Assembly (NCBI RefSeq): GCF_004006395.2 | Contig: NZ_CP029758.2 | Coordinates: 2,604,001 to 2,668,000 of the forward strand | Reading direction: 5' to 3' | DNA length: 64,000 nucleotides | Source: Clostridium sp. AWRP | GTDB lineage: Bacteria; Bacillota; Clostridia; Clostridiales; Clostridiaceae | Shown: positions 53,278-62,425 of the stretch, one piece after another | Numbering within the stretch: the stretch's first letter is position 1 | How the letters are laid out: each line of letters starts with the position of its first letter | The notes under the pieces: model-generated | Database searches by the model: none | What the model saw: the letters and a program-made list of their open reading frames with translations, nothing else | What the model was told of the DNA's origin: nothing | Program-made: the position numbers and the translations under genes

Positions 53278-55482
53278 TTATTTTAATTTCAATTTAGCCA
53301 ATGCATCTGCTAAAGCTGAATTCATTGGAACTTCACTTTCCTTTTTCATCTTCTTCATATAATTTGCTACATCTCTTTTACTGTTCTTACCTTGCTTATT
53401 GTCAAATCTTTTATTAAAGGATGATGCCTTCTCTCTAAAATTGCAATTATTATTTATGCAAACATAAACTTGGCCGTCTCCATGTCCTCTAAGTTCCAAT
53501 TTTTTATGACATTCAGGACATCTTGCGTTAGTTAATCTTGCTAAATTTTCTCTATGGCCACAAGCCCTATCCTGGCATACAAGCATTCTTCCATGCTTTC
53601 CATTTACCTCAAGCATGTATTTACCACATTTAGGGCATTTAGTTCCTGATAAATTGTCATGCCTAAATTTATTACTACTGGATTTTACATCTTCCACAAG
53701 CTTTACTGAATAATTCCTCATATTACCTATGAAACTTTTATCATTTAGTTTTCCCTTACTTATCAAATTCAGGTCAGTTTCCCATTTTGCAGTTAAAAGT
53801 GGTGATTTCAAATCTTCTGGAACCAATTCCACAACCTGCTTTCCTTTAGAAGTTGGGATTATCTCCTTACCTTTTTTCTCTACATAAAAGGTATTAAATA
53901 ATTTTTCAATTATATCAGCTCTTGTAGCAACTGTTCCAAGTCCACCTGTTTCCCCAAGAGTTTTTGCGTATTCCTTATTCATATTAATATATTTTTGTGG
54001 ATTTTCCATAGCAGATAACAACGTTCCTTCATTAAATCTTGCAGGTGGTTTAGTATGTCCCTTATGCATTTTAACTGCCGTAAGCTTTATATTATCCCCT
54101 TTATTTAAGTCCGGAAGTACCTGTTCCTTTAATTGATTTTCATGCAGTCCATCATTATCATCAAAGTCTTCATCCTTATCATATACAGCTTTCCATCCCT
54201 TTGATTTAATTACCTTTCCACTAGCTGCAAAATTTTCTCCATTAACTTCTGCTTTTACAGTTGTTTGCACATACTCAAAAGGAGGAAGCATAACACTTAA
54301 AAACCTCTTAACTACTAAGTCATACACTTTTCTTTCTTCATTACTTAACTTTGAAAGAATAACTCTTTCCTCTGTTGGAATTATAGCATGATGATCTGAA
54401 ACCTTACTATCATCTACAAAGCTCTTATGTGCTCTTATTTTTCCTCTCATAATCTCCATGGCAAATTTGCTATAATTTCCTACTGATATTGCTTTTAATC
54501 TCTCTGGCAGCGTAGGTACTATATCAGCTGAAATATATCTTGAATCCGTTCTTGGATAAGTTAAAAATTTATAATTCTCGTACAATCTTTGCATTATAGA
54601 AAGTGTCTGCTTTGCAGAGTAACCAAAAAATCTATTGGCATCTCTTTGAAGCTCTGTTAAATCATAAAGTGCTGGTGCATATTTTTTCTTATTGCTTTTT
54701 ATTACATCAACTATTTTCCCATTTTGACCATTAACTTTTGATACTACTTTATTTGCAAAGTTTTCATCAAAAGTATTAAAATGTCCTCTACCATTTTGCC
54801 ATTGAAGAGTATATCCATTGGCATTTCCAGCTATACTGTAATAATCCTTTGGTTTAAAGTTTTTAATTTCCTCTTCTCTATGAACAATCATAGCTAGAGT
54901 TGGAGTTTGAACTCTTCCTGCTGAAAGCTGAGCATTATACTTACAAGTTAATGCTCTTGTAACATTAAGTCCCACAATCCAATCTGCTTCTGCCCTACAC
55001 TGTGCTGCCCTATATAAATTATCATATTGTGATGAAGGTTTTAAATTTCTGAAGCCTTCGTTAATAGCTTTATCTGTTTGAGAAGAAATCCAAAGTCTTT
55101 TTATAGGCTTATTTACTCTAGCCTTTTCAATTATCCATCTTGCTACTAGTTCACCTTCTCTTCCAGCATCTGTAGCAATAACAATTTCCGTTACATCTTT
55201 TCTATTTAATTGTTCCTTTACTGCATTAAATTGTTTTCCGGTTTGTTTTATAACTACAAGCTTTAAATACTTAGGAAGCATTGGTAGATCTTCTAGCTTC
55301 CAAGTTTTATATTTATCATCATAAGCTTCCGGATCTGCTAAAGTAACTAAGTGGCCCAAAGCCCAAGTCACAATATACTTTTCCCCTTCTAACCATCCAT
55401 TGCCTTTTTTACGACATTTTAAGACCCTCGAAATTTCTCTTCCTACAGAAGGCTTTTCAGCCAATACCAATATTTTACCCAT
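53278..55482 (-). CDS. topB: DNA topoisomerase III
   Basis: A 734-residue type IA topoisomerase. The Toprim domain starts KILVLAEKPSVGREI and has VIATDAGREGELVARWI; the catalytic tyrosine is in FLTYPRTDSRY near residue 295. After the core come paired zinc-binding cysteines (CPKCGKY and CPECHKK segments) around residues 625-690, the usual DNA-binding tail. It relaxes negative supercoils and decatenates. Starts at ATG 55482 behind AAAGGAAA. Repeat copy A lies 90 bases upstream. Confidence 0.95.
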   Translation of the reverse strand: MGKILVLAEKPSVGREISRVLKCRKKGNGWLEGEKYIVTWALGHLVTLADPEAYDDKYKTWKLEDLPMLPKYLKLVVIKQTGKQFNAVKEQLNRKDVTEIVIATDAGREGELVARWIIEKARVNKPIKRLWISSQTDKAINEGFRNLKPSSQYDNLYRAAQCRAEADWIVGLNVTRALTCKYNAQLSAGRVQTPTLAMIVHREEEIKNFKPKDYYSIAGNANGYTLQWQNGRGHFNTFDENFANKVVSKVNGQNGKIVDVIKSNKKKYAPALYDLTELQRDANRFFGYSAKQTLSIMQRLYENYKFLTYPRTDSRYISADIVPTLPERLKAISVGNYSKFAMEIMRGKIRAHKSFVDDSKVSDHHAIIPTEERVILSKLSNEERKVYDLVVKRFLSVMLPPFEYVQTTVKAEVNGENFAASGKVIKSKGWKAVYDKDEDFDDNDGLHENQLKEQVLPDLNKGDNIKLTAVKMHKGHTKPPARFNEGTLLSAMENPQKYINMNKEYAKTLGETGGLGTVATRADIIEKLFNTFYVEKKGKEIIPTSKGKQVVELVPEDLKSPLLTAKWETDLNLISKGKLNDKSFIGNMRNYSVKLVEDVKSSSNKFRHDNLSGTKCPKCGKYMLEVNGKHGRMLVCQDRACGHRENLARLTNARCPECHKKLELRGHGDGQVYVCINNNCNFREKASSFNKRFDNKQGKNSKRDVANYMKKMKKESEVPMNSALADALAKLKLK

Positions 55483-55572
55483 ATTTATTTCCTTTCATGC
55501 TTTATTAATATCATTATATTTGTCTTTAGGCATTTGAAAGAAAATAACAATTCAAAGATGCGACGAATATTT

Positions 55573-55707
55573 TTTATCCGATGACTACCCACTCTAATGC
55601 TTACACTTTTCCAAGTGTAAGCAAAGAGTGGCTACGTCCCTGGATAACAATTTCTAAGCATCAGATGAAGTTTAAAACTTCATCTGATGCCAAGAACTTT
55701 GTTTATC
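55573..55707 (-). repeat. Dispersed structured element, copy A
   Basis: Minus strand: GATAAACAAAGTTCTTGG, hairpin CATCAGATGAAG / CTTCATCTGATG, then GTTATCCAGGGACGTAGCC, arm CCACTCT / AGAGTGG with inner hairpin CTTACACTT / AAGTGTAAG, and GGTAGTCATCGGATAAA. It is nearly the same length as copy B. Arm bases differ between the two copies yet stay complementary, which supports selection for structure. GATAAA again stands at both ends. The sense strand points toward topB. Confidence 0.75.
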
Positions 55708-55800
55708 AAACAAGGAGGCAGGTTCCGCAGATAGTAAATCCTATCTAAGGGTTCTACCGACGCAGTATGATAAAAAATAAGCTAGCATACTGACTAGTTA
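55708..55800 (-). other. Extra folded segment beside copy A
   Basis: Directly 5' of copy A on the same strand: AGTATG / CATACT, then GGTAGAACCC, a hairpin TAGATAG / CTATCT, and GGAACCTGCCTCC. It is absent beside copies B and C. It may be a second RNA module or the remnant of another element. The following 55801-55872 shows nothing. Confidence 0.35.
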
Positions 55801-55872
55801 TTTCTTTGAAAATGCCTTATTTATTAGATACAAAACAATGTTGGTTTAAAATTTACTATATTGTAAAAACTT

Positions 55873-55980
55873 CTATTTCATATTATACGATTTATTATAC
55901 CTCTTTACAAGTTGAGCAGCCTGAATAGCAAACTTCCCATATATAGAACTTATAACTTGAATTTCGTCATTACATTTCAT
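55873..55980 (-). pseudogene. HPr-like fragment (35 codons)
   Basis: A short frame from ATG 55980 encodes 35 residues including VISSIYGKFAIQAAQLVKR, which resembles the N-terminal helix region of HPr phosphocarriers (usually GLHARPAAxLV). The active-site His-Ala-Arg-Pro is replaced, the protein stops at under half of HPr length, and there is no ribosome site. I read it as a gene remnant upstream of topB and downstream of luxS. Confidence 0.3.
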
Positions 55981-56012
55981 GCATAAGTTTAAATTTTTAA
56001 TTAGGCTAACTT

Positions 56013-56048
56013 AAAAATCAACTTATACGTAGTATAAGTTGATTTTTT
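56013..56048. terminator. Terminator after luxS
   Basis: Stem AAAAATCAACTTATAC / GTATAAGTTGATTTTTT, 23 bases past the luxS stop on the minus strand. Symmetrical, so it may act both ways. Confidence 0.85.
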
Positions 56049-56070
56049 GTTTAAAATATATTTTCAAGCA

Positions 56071-56550
56071 TTAGTCTGGGTAATTTAGATTTTTATCTGT
56101 GATATTTGTTAAAACTTCCTTTAGAAATTTATTTGCTAGATATTTTGCCATAGAAAGATTCATATCTAAATAATTTCCACAATCCTTTGCAGCTGCTCCA
56201 GGTACGTCTCCTTCAAAATCTGCAATAAACTTATACATTTCTTTAAGTAAATCTACTACATCTTCTGACTTATAATCTCCTTCTAATATTAAATAGAAGC
56301 CTGTCCTGCACCCCATAGGTCCAAAGTACACAGTTTTAGATCCATACACTTTATGATTTCTCAAAAAAGTTGCACCTAAATGTTCAATAGTATGAACTTC
56401 TGCTGTATTCATAACAGGTTCAAAATTTGGTCTTGTCATTCTTATATCAAAAGTAGTCAGGACTACATCTTTAAACTTATCTTTTCTGGATACATAAACA
56501 CCTGGCTGTAATTTTAAATGATTAACTGTAAAACTTGCAATTTTTTCCAT
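56071..56550 (-). CDS. luxS: S-ribosylhomocysteine lyase LuxS
   Basis: A 159-residue enzyme that cleaves S-ribosylhomocysteine to homocysteine and the AI-2 precursor. Metal ligands are H53 and H57 (HTIEH) and C124 (AAKDCGNY); the catalytic cysteine is C81 (GPMGCRTGFY). Full length, with AGGAGGC before ATG. It stands alone, without a neighbouring pfs or methionine gene, and has its own terminator. Confidence 0.96.
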   Translation of the reverse strand: MEKIASFTVNHLKLQPGVYVSRKDKFKDVVLTTFDIRMTRPNFEPVMNTAEVHTIEHLGATFLRNHKVYGSKTVYFGPMGCRTGFYLILEGDYKSEDVVDLLKEMYKFIADFEGDVPGAAAKDCGNYLDMNLSMAKYLANKFLKEVLTNITDKNLNYPD

Positions 56551-56610
56551 TGCCTATCGCCTCCTAAAACTAATTGTATATTAGCATTTATATCCTTTTG
56601 CGTCAAACAA

Positions 56611-57177
56611 TTATCTTTTTTCAATTGCAATGATCATAGGTGGATTATTAATCTGATTTGTAAAACATAAATTCACTACATTATATTCCTTTTGATTTAA
56701 TTTTTCTGTATATTTTTCCAGTTCTTCTTTTTCAAACTTTCCCTCTTCATGTCCATAATATACAACTAAAATTATTATTCCATTTTTACATATTAAATTC
56801 AAAGCTTTTTTAAGTGCAGCCAGTGTAGTTGCTGATTTTGTTGTAACAGAATGTTCCCCTTTAGGCAAATACCCCAAATTGAAAATAACGAGATTCACTT
56901 TATCTTTTACATATTTGTCCATGTTTTCATGACCATCATGTATTAATTTTACCCATCCAGATACATTGTTTTTCATTAACTTTTCCTCTGTATTTTGAAG
57001 GGCAGCTTCCTGTATATCAAAAGAATAAACTTTTCCAGAGTCTCCTACAAGTTCTGCTAAAAGCTCCGTGTCATTTCCATTTCCCATAGTAGCATCCACT
57101 GCTATATCACCTTTATTAAGTTTTCTTCTACATATGTCCCTAGCTATATTAACTGCATTCGTAAAATAATTTTGCAT
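56611..57177 (-). CDS. SAM-dependent methyltransferase, YtqB family
   Basis: A 188-residue rRNA-methylase-like protein. The SAM-binding motif is AVDATMGNGNDTELLAELVG (about 27-46), followed by VYSFDIQEAAL and VIFNLGYLPKGEH, the pattern of the YtqB/MraW-like small family; B. subtilis YtqB methylates tRNA wobble uridine (mnm5U formation). Start ATG 57177, with GGAG about ten bases upstream; TTG 57180 is possible. Upstream of luxS in the same direction but with a 60-base gap. Confidence 0.82.
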   Translation of the reverse strand: MQNYFTNAVNIARDICRRKLNKGDIAVDATMGNGNDTELLAELVGDSGKVYSFDIQEAALQNTEEKLMKNNVSGWVKLIHDGHENMDKYVKDKVNLVIFNLGYLPKGEHSVTTKSATTLAALKKALNLICKNGIIILVVYYGHEEGKFEKEELEKYTEKLNQKEYNVVNLCFTNQINNPPMIIAIEKR

Positions 57178-57298
57178 CAAGCACCAGCTCCATAACCTTT
57201 ACTAAAATATTGTAGTAATCATTTCTATATCATATTATACATCTAATCTGTAAATATAAAAGCCCCGGCTTTCCTTTAATATTATCCTTTTCATAAAT

Positions 57299-57338
57299 TT
57301 AGAGTATACTTTTTAGAAAGTATACTCTAAATTTTCCT
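57299..57338. terminator. Long inverted repeat overlapping the end of the FAD subunit gene
   Basis: An 18-bp near-perfect stem AAATTTAGAGTATACTTT / AAAGTATACTCTAAATTT with a short loop. It spans the stop codon of the 57313 gene, so the last codons are part of the hairpin. No T run follows; it may act as a transcript end stabiliser rather than a classic terminator. Confidence 0.45.
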
Positions 57339-58536
57339 TTATATTAAAAAAGTCTGAGTAGTCTATTTCAAAAATGGATTTCTTAACAGCTGAAATATTT
57401 ATTTTTCTCCTAATAAGTTGAGTCAATATACCTGCGTAAGATAAATCCCCTTGAATTATAGCACCGTATATTATACCATTTTTATGTATTACTTTTTTGT
57501 AATTACCATCTTTAGTTTCTATTTCTTCTTTATAACTTTCATCTGGAGCTGATACATTTCCCAAAGACATAGTTGCTAGTCCTAAAAAATTCATGGTATT
57601 TTTACTTCCAAAGAAATCTGTCATTAAAAGCTTTTTTCCTGCCATATTACTAGCTGCTACAATTCCTTCTTTAACAGCTGTAGGCCAAATTGGATTTCTT
57701 CCAGTTACATCACCTGCACCATATACATACTCTATATTTGTCTGCCCCTTTTCATCGATAATAAGTCCAAACTTGTCAAATTCCACATTACTCCCCTGTA
57801 AAAAGTCAGTATTTGCTCTAACTCCTGCTGATACAACTACAAACTCACAAGGAATTATTTCACCTGTATTTAGAAGCAATTCTTTAGGATTATTGGCTTC
57901 ATCAACTAAAAGCTTCTCTGCTCTAACTCCTAGTTTTAAATTTACTCCATTTTTTTTAAATAAATTTTCATACTTGCCTGCTGCATATTTATCAAGCTGA
58001 ACTGCCAAAATCCTGTCGTTCATTTCTACAACTGAAACATTTAATCCATAACCTAAAAGCCCTGTAATTGCATCAATTCCTATAAGGCCTGCTCCAAGTA
58101 CAACTACATTTTTTACTTTTTTAGCTGCATCCTTTATTTTTTGTGCATCTTCCAAATTTCTAAGTCCTACTACATTATTTGCTCCTCTAAGATTTTCCAC
58201 AGGAGGTATGAAAGAACTTGCTCCACTTGCTATAAGAAGCTTGTCATAACTTAAGCTGCTGCCATCTGAAAGCTCTATTTCATGCTCTTTATCTTTTAGC
58301 TTATCTACTGTAATTCCTTTCATCCATTTTATATTGTACTTTTTAAAATAATCCTTTTCTGAAAAATTTAGTGCATCTATATTTCTTTTATTACTAATAT
58401 AATGGTGTAATATACACCTGGAATAGACATATTCATCTTTTGAAACCAATATTATATCTCCATTAGGTTCAAGTTTTCTAAGAGTTCTTGCACCATTTAT
58501 ACCAGATGCAGAGGCCCCTATTACAACGTAGGTCAT
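57313..58536 (-). CDS. Nitrate reductase NAD(P)H/FAD oxidoreductase subunit
   Basis: A 407-residue pyridine nucleotide-disulfide-type flavoprotein. FAD motif VVIGASASGINGA at the N-terminus, a redox-type cysteine in YSRCILHHYIS near 42, and the second nucleotide motif VVVLGAGLIGIDA near 150. The family includes the NADH subunits of assimilatory nitrite/nitrate reductases. It lies directly after the ferredoxin and molybdoenzyme genes, so it probably passes electrons from NAD(P)H through the Fe-S subunit to the nitrate reductase. ATG 58536 is chosen behind GGAGG. Confidence 0.82.
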   Translation of the reverse strand: MTYVVIGASASGINGARTLRKLEPNGDIILVSKDEYVYSRCILHHYISNKRNIDALNFSEKDYFKKYNIKWMKGITVDKLKDKEHEIELSDGSSLSYDKLLIASGASSFIPPVENLRGANNVVGLRNLEDAQKIKDAAKKVKNVVVLGAGLIGIDAITGLLGYGLNVSVVEMNDRILAVQLDKYAAGKYENLFKKNGVNLKLGVRAEKLLVDEANNPKELLLNTGEIIPCEFVVVSAGVRANTDFLQGSNVEFDKFGLIIDEKGQTNIEYVYGAGDVTGRNPIWPTAVKEGIVAASNMAGKKLLMTDFFGSKNTMNFLGLATMSLGNVSAPDESYKEEIETKDGNYKKVIHKNGIIYGAIIQGDLSYAGILTQLIRRKINISAVKKSIFEIDYSDFFNIKENLEYTF

Positions 58537-58541
58537 ATACC

Positions 58542-58949
58542 CTATACCTCCTCTAAAGTAATAGCATGCATAGGACATCTAGCTACACACTGCGGACTTT
58601 TACTTTCCGTATGCTGACACATATCACATTTCATAATTTCTCTATTATTTTCACTATCTGCCTTTAGCACTCCATAAGGACATGCCATTATACACATAAA
58701 GCAGCTTGCACATTGATTTTTATCGTACTCTACAATACCGGTATCTGGGTTTTTTCTCATAGCACCAGTCATACACGTATATACACATTCTGGTCTGTCA
58801 CAGTGCCTGCAAAATATAGGAGCGTATTTTCCTTTACTACTCAGCGTAATTCTACTTCTATTATCAACACAATCATGTGAAACAATACAGGCTGTGGTAC
58901 AAGTAAGACATCCAATACACTTACTTCTATCTATCTTTATTCTTTTCAA
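58542..58949 (-). CDS. 4Fe-4S electron-transfer subunit
   Basis: A 135-residue ferredoxin-like protein with four cysteine clusters able to bind up to four 4Fe-4S centres (CIGCLTCTTAC, CRHCDRPECVYTC, CASCFMCIMACPYG, CDMCQH with CVARCP). This is the layout of HycB/CooF-type electron carriers. Start is TTG 58949 with AGGAG eleven bases upstream. Between the molybdoenzyme and FAD subunits it is their likely electron bridge. Confidence 0.88.
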   Translation of the reverse strand: MKRIKIDRSKCIGCLTCTTACIVSHDCVDNRSRITLSSKGKYAPIFCRHCDRPECVYTCMTGAMRKNPDTGIVEYDKNQCASCFMCIMACPYGVLKADSENNREIMKCDMCQHTESKSPQCVARCPMHAITLEEV

Positions 58950-58954
58950 AATTA

Positions 58955-61051
58955 TCAGCTCCTAACTTCCGAAACTTTTTCAATATTTACAGGCACATAT
59001 TTATAAGAAGGTTCTTTTGAGTAAGGATCAAATATAGATGGAGTTAATGAATTTGTTTCTATATAGTGAATTGGAGCATATAATTGGTCTTCTTTTACAT
59101 TTATTGTCAGTACAACCCTAAATTCATTTTTATGTCCATTTGCCGATAAAATCACAACTTTTTCATTTTCCTTTATATGCAGCTTTTCAGCTAATTTATA
59201 GTTTATGAAAACATAAGGATCTGTAAAGCAGCTATTTTTTACAAATTCAATTTCCCTAGTTCTAGTCTGGGTATGCCATTGTCCTACAGTTCCCCTACCT
59301 GAATTAAATATGTATGGAAATTTCTCTGTTTGGGTAAAGGGTTTTTGAGCTGCATCTTCATAAATGAGCTTTACTTTTTTATCTGCTGTAAAATATTTAT
59401 TATCTTCAAATAATCTTCTCTCATCACTAGTTAATATATCACCATTTTTAAAGGGCCATTGTATTCCCTTTGATGAAACCAGCATATCATAATCAATGCC
59501 AGTTATATCACAGGGCATTTTACTACTAAATTGTTTTATGAGCTCAAATGCATGTCTTGGAGTCTTCCATTTTTCTAAGGGTTTTCCTACTTTCAGCGCT
59601 TTTCCTATTCCAAGTAATATGTCGTAATCTGTAAGTTCATCTTTTTCTTTTTTGAGCACTGGAGTTACAGCTGACAAACGCCTTTCCGTGTTTATAAAAA
59701 ATCCTTTTTTTTTGAGAGCTGAAACAGAAGGTAAAAATAAATCACATAATTTAGAAGTATCCGTATCATCATATATATCTTGGACAACCAAGAATTCTAA
59801 TTTTTGAACTGCTTTTTCAAATTCCTCGTTATTTGCCCAGGAATGTCTAGGATTTGTTCCAATTACCCACAATGCCTTAATTTCTCCGCCGTTTATTTTA
59901 TCTATAATTTTATTGTAAGGTATGGTTGGCTTTTTGGGTATCATCTCACAAGGAACATCTAAAATAGAAGCAATTTCTTCTCTATGCTTTGGATTATCAA
60001 AGTCTCTGCCTCCATATAAAGCTGTAGTATTACTATATATTCTTGAACCCATAGCATTACACTGACCTGTTATTGAATTTGCTCCAGTACCTTCTTTTCC
60101 TATGTTTCCCGTAATAACTGCAAGGTCTATTATTGATTGTGCAGTTCTAACTGCCTCATACCCTTGATTTATTCCTATAGTCCACCAAAATGAAACTTTT
60201 TTACTATTGTGAATTATTTCCGCAAGTTCCATTACCCTTTTACTCGAAATCCCCGTTCTTTTTTCTACATTCTCTAAAGTATACTTTTTCACATGTTCTT
60301 TAAATCCTTCAAAGCCTTCTGAATATTTCTCTATATATTCTCTATCAATCCAGTTCTTTTCTATAAGTACGTTTGCAAGGGTATAAAAAAGTATAATATC
60401 AGATTTTGGCTTGATATCTATCCATAAATTTGAGTTAATTGCTGTTTCAGATTTTCTAGGATCAATAGTTATTACTCTAGCTTTTTCATTTTTTCTTATA
60501 TGACTCCACATTATAGGGTGAGCAACCACAGGATTTGCTCCAATTAATATAATAGTGTCAGAAATTTCAAAATCTTTTAATGTATAAGGAGGTGCATCAA
60601 ATCCAAAGCTTTGTTTATGTGCTACAGCTGCCGTAGCCATACAAAGTCTTGTGTTTCCATCCCCATTTATTTGCATACAGCATCTCCCTATAAACCCCAA
60701 TAGAGCCATTTCTTCTGTTGTTATTTGACCGGTACTCAAATACGCTGCACTTTCAGTTCCGTATTTTTCTTGAATAGATCTCATTTTGAAAGCAAAAGTT
60801 TCAAAGGCATCCTCCCAAGAAATTACTTTCATCTTCCCACTTTTATCTTTCAAAAGAGGTAACTTACTGGATTTAAATTTTCTGCACTGCTTATTTAAAT
60901 TTAATCCCTTTATACAGCAAAATCCATCATTTACCGGATAACTTTTAGTAGGAAGTATTTTCTTTATTTTATTATCTTCAACATAAAAGTCCAGATTACA
61001 TCCAAGTGCACAATAATTACAAGTTGATTGTTTTACTTCCACGTAATTCAT
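58955..61051 (-). CDS. Molybdopterin nitrate reductase catalytic subunit
   Basis: A protein of about 698 residues in the bis-MGD oxidoreductase family. The N-terminal 4Fe-4S motif C-x2-C-x3-C (CNYCALGC) and GFCCIKG precede a RLCMATAAV segment whose cysteine is the Mo ligand position of Nap/Nas enzymes. MGD-binding stretches TGNIGKEGTGANSITGQCN (shown in part) and WVIGTNPRHSW follow. Place between NarK-type transporter and electron-transfer genes supports nitrate as substrate over formate. Start is ATG 61051 or the GTG two codons earlier; neither has an ideal ribosome site. Cytoplasmic, no Tat signal. Confidence 0.85.
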   Translation of the reverse strand: MNYVEVKQSTCNYCALGCNLDFYVEDNKIKKILPTKSYPVNDGFCCIKGLNLNKQCRKFKSSKLPLLKDKSGKMKVISWEDAFETFAFKMRSIQEKYGTESAAYLSTGQITTEEMALLGFIGRCCMQINGDGNTRLCMATAAVAHKQSFGFDAPPYTLKDFEISDTIILIGANPVVAHPIMWSHIRKNEKARVITIDPRKSETAINSNLWIDIKPKSDIILFYTLANVLIEKNWIDREYIEKYSEGFEGFKEHVKKYTLENVEKRTGISSKRVMELAEIIHNSKKVSFWWTIGINQGYEAVRTAQSIIDLAVITGNIGKEGTGANSITGQCNAMGSRIYSNTTALYGGRDFDNPKHREEIASILDVPCEMIPKKPTIPYNKIIDKINGGEIKALWVIGTNPRHSWANNEEFEKAVQKLEFLVVQDIYDDTDTSKLCDLFLPSVSALKKKGFFINTERRLSAVTPVLKKEKDELTDYDILLGIGKALKVGKPLEKWKTPRHAFELIKQFSSKMPCDITGIDYDMLVSSKGIQWPFKNGDILTSDERRLFEDNKYFTADKKVKLIYEDAAQKPFTQTEKFPYIFNSGRGTVGQWHTQTRTREIEFVKNSCFTDPYVFINYKLAEKLHIKENEKVVILSANGHKNEFRVVLTINVKEDQLYAPIHYIETNSLTPSIFDPYSKEPSYKYVPVNIEKVSEVRS

Positions 61052-61101
61052 CTCCACTTCTCAATATTTTTTACTGAAAATACATGATTTAAATTTCAAA
61101 A

Positions 61102-62394
61102 TCATTTACCCTTTGAAGTAGATTTCAACAAACCTATAATAAGAAGGGAAATCAAAGCAAGTGCTATAAATATTACAAATCCTCTAGAATAACCACTTAA
61201 GCTTTTGCCTGTCTTATCTATAAAGGATGCCATTAAAGGCGGTATAACAAAACCTCCAAAAGCTCCCAATCCACCGACCCATCCAGAAGCACCTCCAATA
61301 GCATGGGGAATTTCTTTAGGAAGTATTTTAAATACAGCAGCATTTGTCACACCCATTCCTACAGCTAAAAGTAAAATTCCTATAATAGCTAGAGGCAGTG
61401 AAGAAGCAATAAACATGCATATTGTACCTGCAAGCATTATAAAGAGTGCTGTAATGGATGTAGATTCTCCTCCAACTCTATCTGCTATCTTTCCACCATA
61501 AATTCTTACAATAGATGTAGTAATTGAGTAAATGGCAGTTAATAAACCTGCAGTTTTCAAGTTCAACTTGAAAAAGGTTGTCCAATATGTTGGAAACCAG
61601 CTAGTTAGTGCTAAAAAGCCTCCAAATGTGGTAAAGTACACTACAACAAGTGCCCAGGTCTTCCATGTCTTTGCAGAAATAATAAGACTTTCACTAACTT
61701 TGTCATTAGGAAATAGTTCCTGACCATATTTCTTTGAAGCTGTCATCTTTGCTTGTTCTCTTCCCACTCCTGCATGGATTAGTTGAAAATACCACGCATT
61801 TTTTCCTATAATAAAATATGCTATAGTTCCTGCTATTAAAAATATCAACCAGGCCAAATAAGAACCTGATAATCCTAAAAGTGGCAGTGCTACGTTTGGA
61901 AGCAAAAGTGTAAATATTCCAGGTGCTAGATTTCCCACTCCACCATATATGCCAAGTGCAACTCCCTGCTTATTTTGTGAAAACCAATAGGACGATTGGC
62001 TAACTCCTACAGAAAAGGTAGCTATGCCACAGCCTGACAGTGCCCCAAATATTAAAAGCAGGGAATAGCAGTTACTTAAATCCTGCCTAAAAAAAGCCAT
62101 AACTATATAGAGCCCCGTCATGCCAATTATTGAAAGTATAAGTAATGTAATGAAGGGTTTTCTTCCTCCATCTACGTCAACCCAAGCTGCAAATGGAATT
62201 CTAAGCAGTGATCCTGATAAATTTGGTATTGCAATAAGAAGTGCTAGTAAAATAGGATTCAAATCTATAAAACTTTTTTTAAACACAGCAGCTGTAGCAC
62301 CATAAAGTGCAACTGCTGCAAATCCTACAAAAAAGCCTAAGGTTGCTCCTGTTAATCCTTGTTTGGAATTTCCTTTAACACTTACAATATCCAT
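61102..62394 (-). CDS. narK: NarK-family nitrate/nitrite transporter
   Basis: A 430-residue major-facilitator protein with 12 spans. Family segments are LRIPFAAWVDVDGGRKPFI, IYGGVGNLAPGIFTLLLP and IGGASGWVGGLGAFGGFVIPP; these carry the nitrate-signature glycines and the conserved arginine. GGAGGGG precedes ATG 62394. It sits upstream of the nitrate reductase genes in the same direction and likely imports nitrate and/or exports nitrite. Confidence 0.92.
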   Translation of the reverse strand: MDIVSVKGNSKQGLTGATLGFFVGFAAVALYGATAAVFKKSFIDLNPILLALLIAIPNLSGSLLRIPFAAWVDVDGGRKPFITLLILSIIGMTGLYIVMAFFRQDLSNCYSLLLIFGALSGCGIATFSVGVSQSSYWFSQNKQGVALGIYGGVGNLAPGIFTLLLPNVALPLLGLSGSYLAWLIFLIAGTIAYFIIGKNAWYFQLIHAGVGREQAKMTASKKYGQELFPNDKVSESLIISAKTWKTWALVVVYFTTFGGFLALTSWFPTYWTTFFKLNLKTAGLLTAIYSITTSIVRIYGGKIADRVGGESTSITALFIMLAGTICMFIASSLPLAIIGILLLAVGMGVTNAAVFKILPKEIPHAIGGASGWVGGLGAFGGFVIPPLMASFIDKTGKSLSGYSRGFVIFIALALISLLIIGLLKSTSKGK

Positions 62395-62425
62395 TATTTC
62401 CCCTCCTATTTGTAATTTAAATGCT

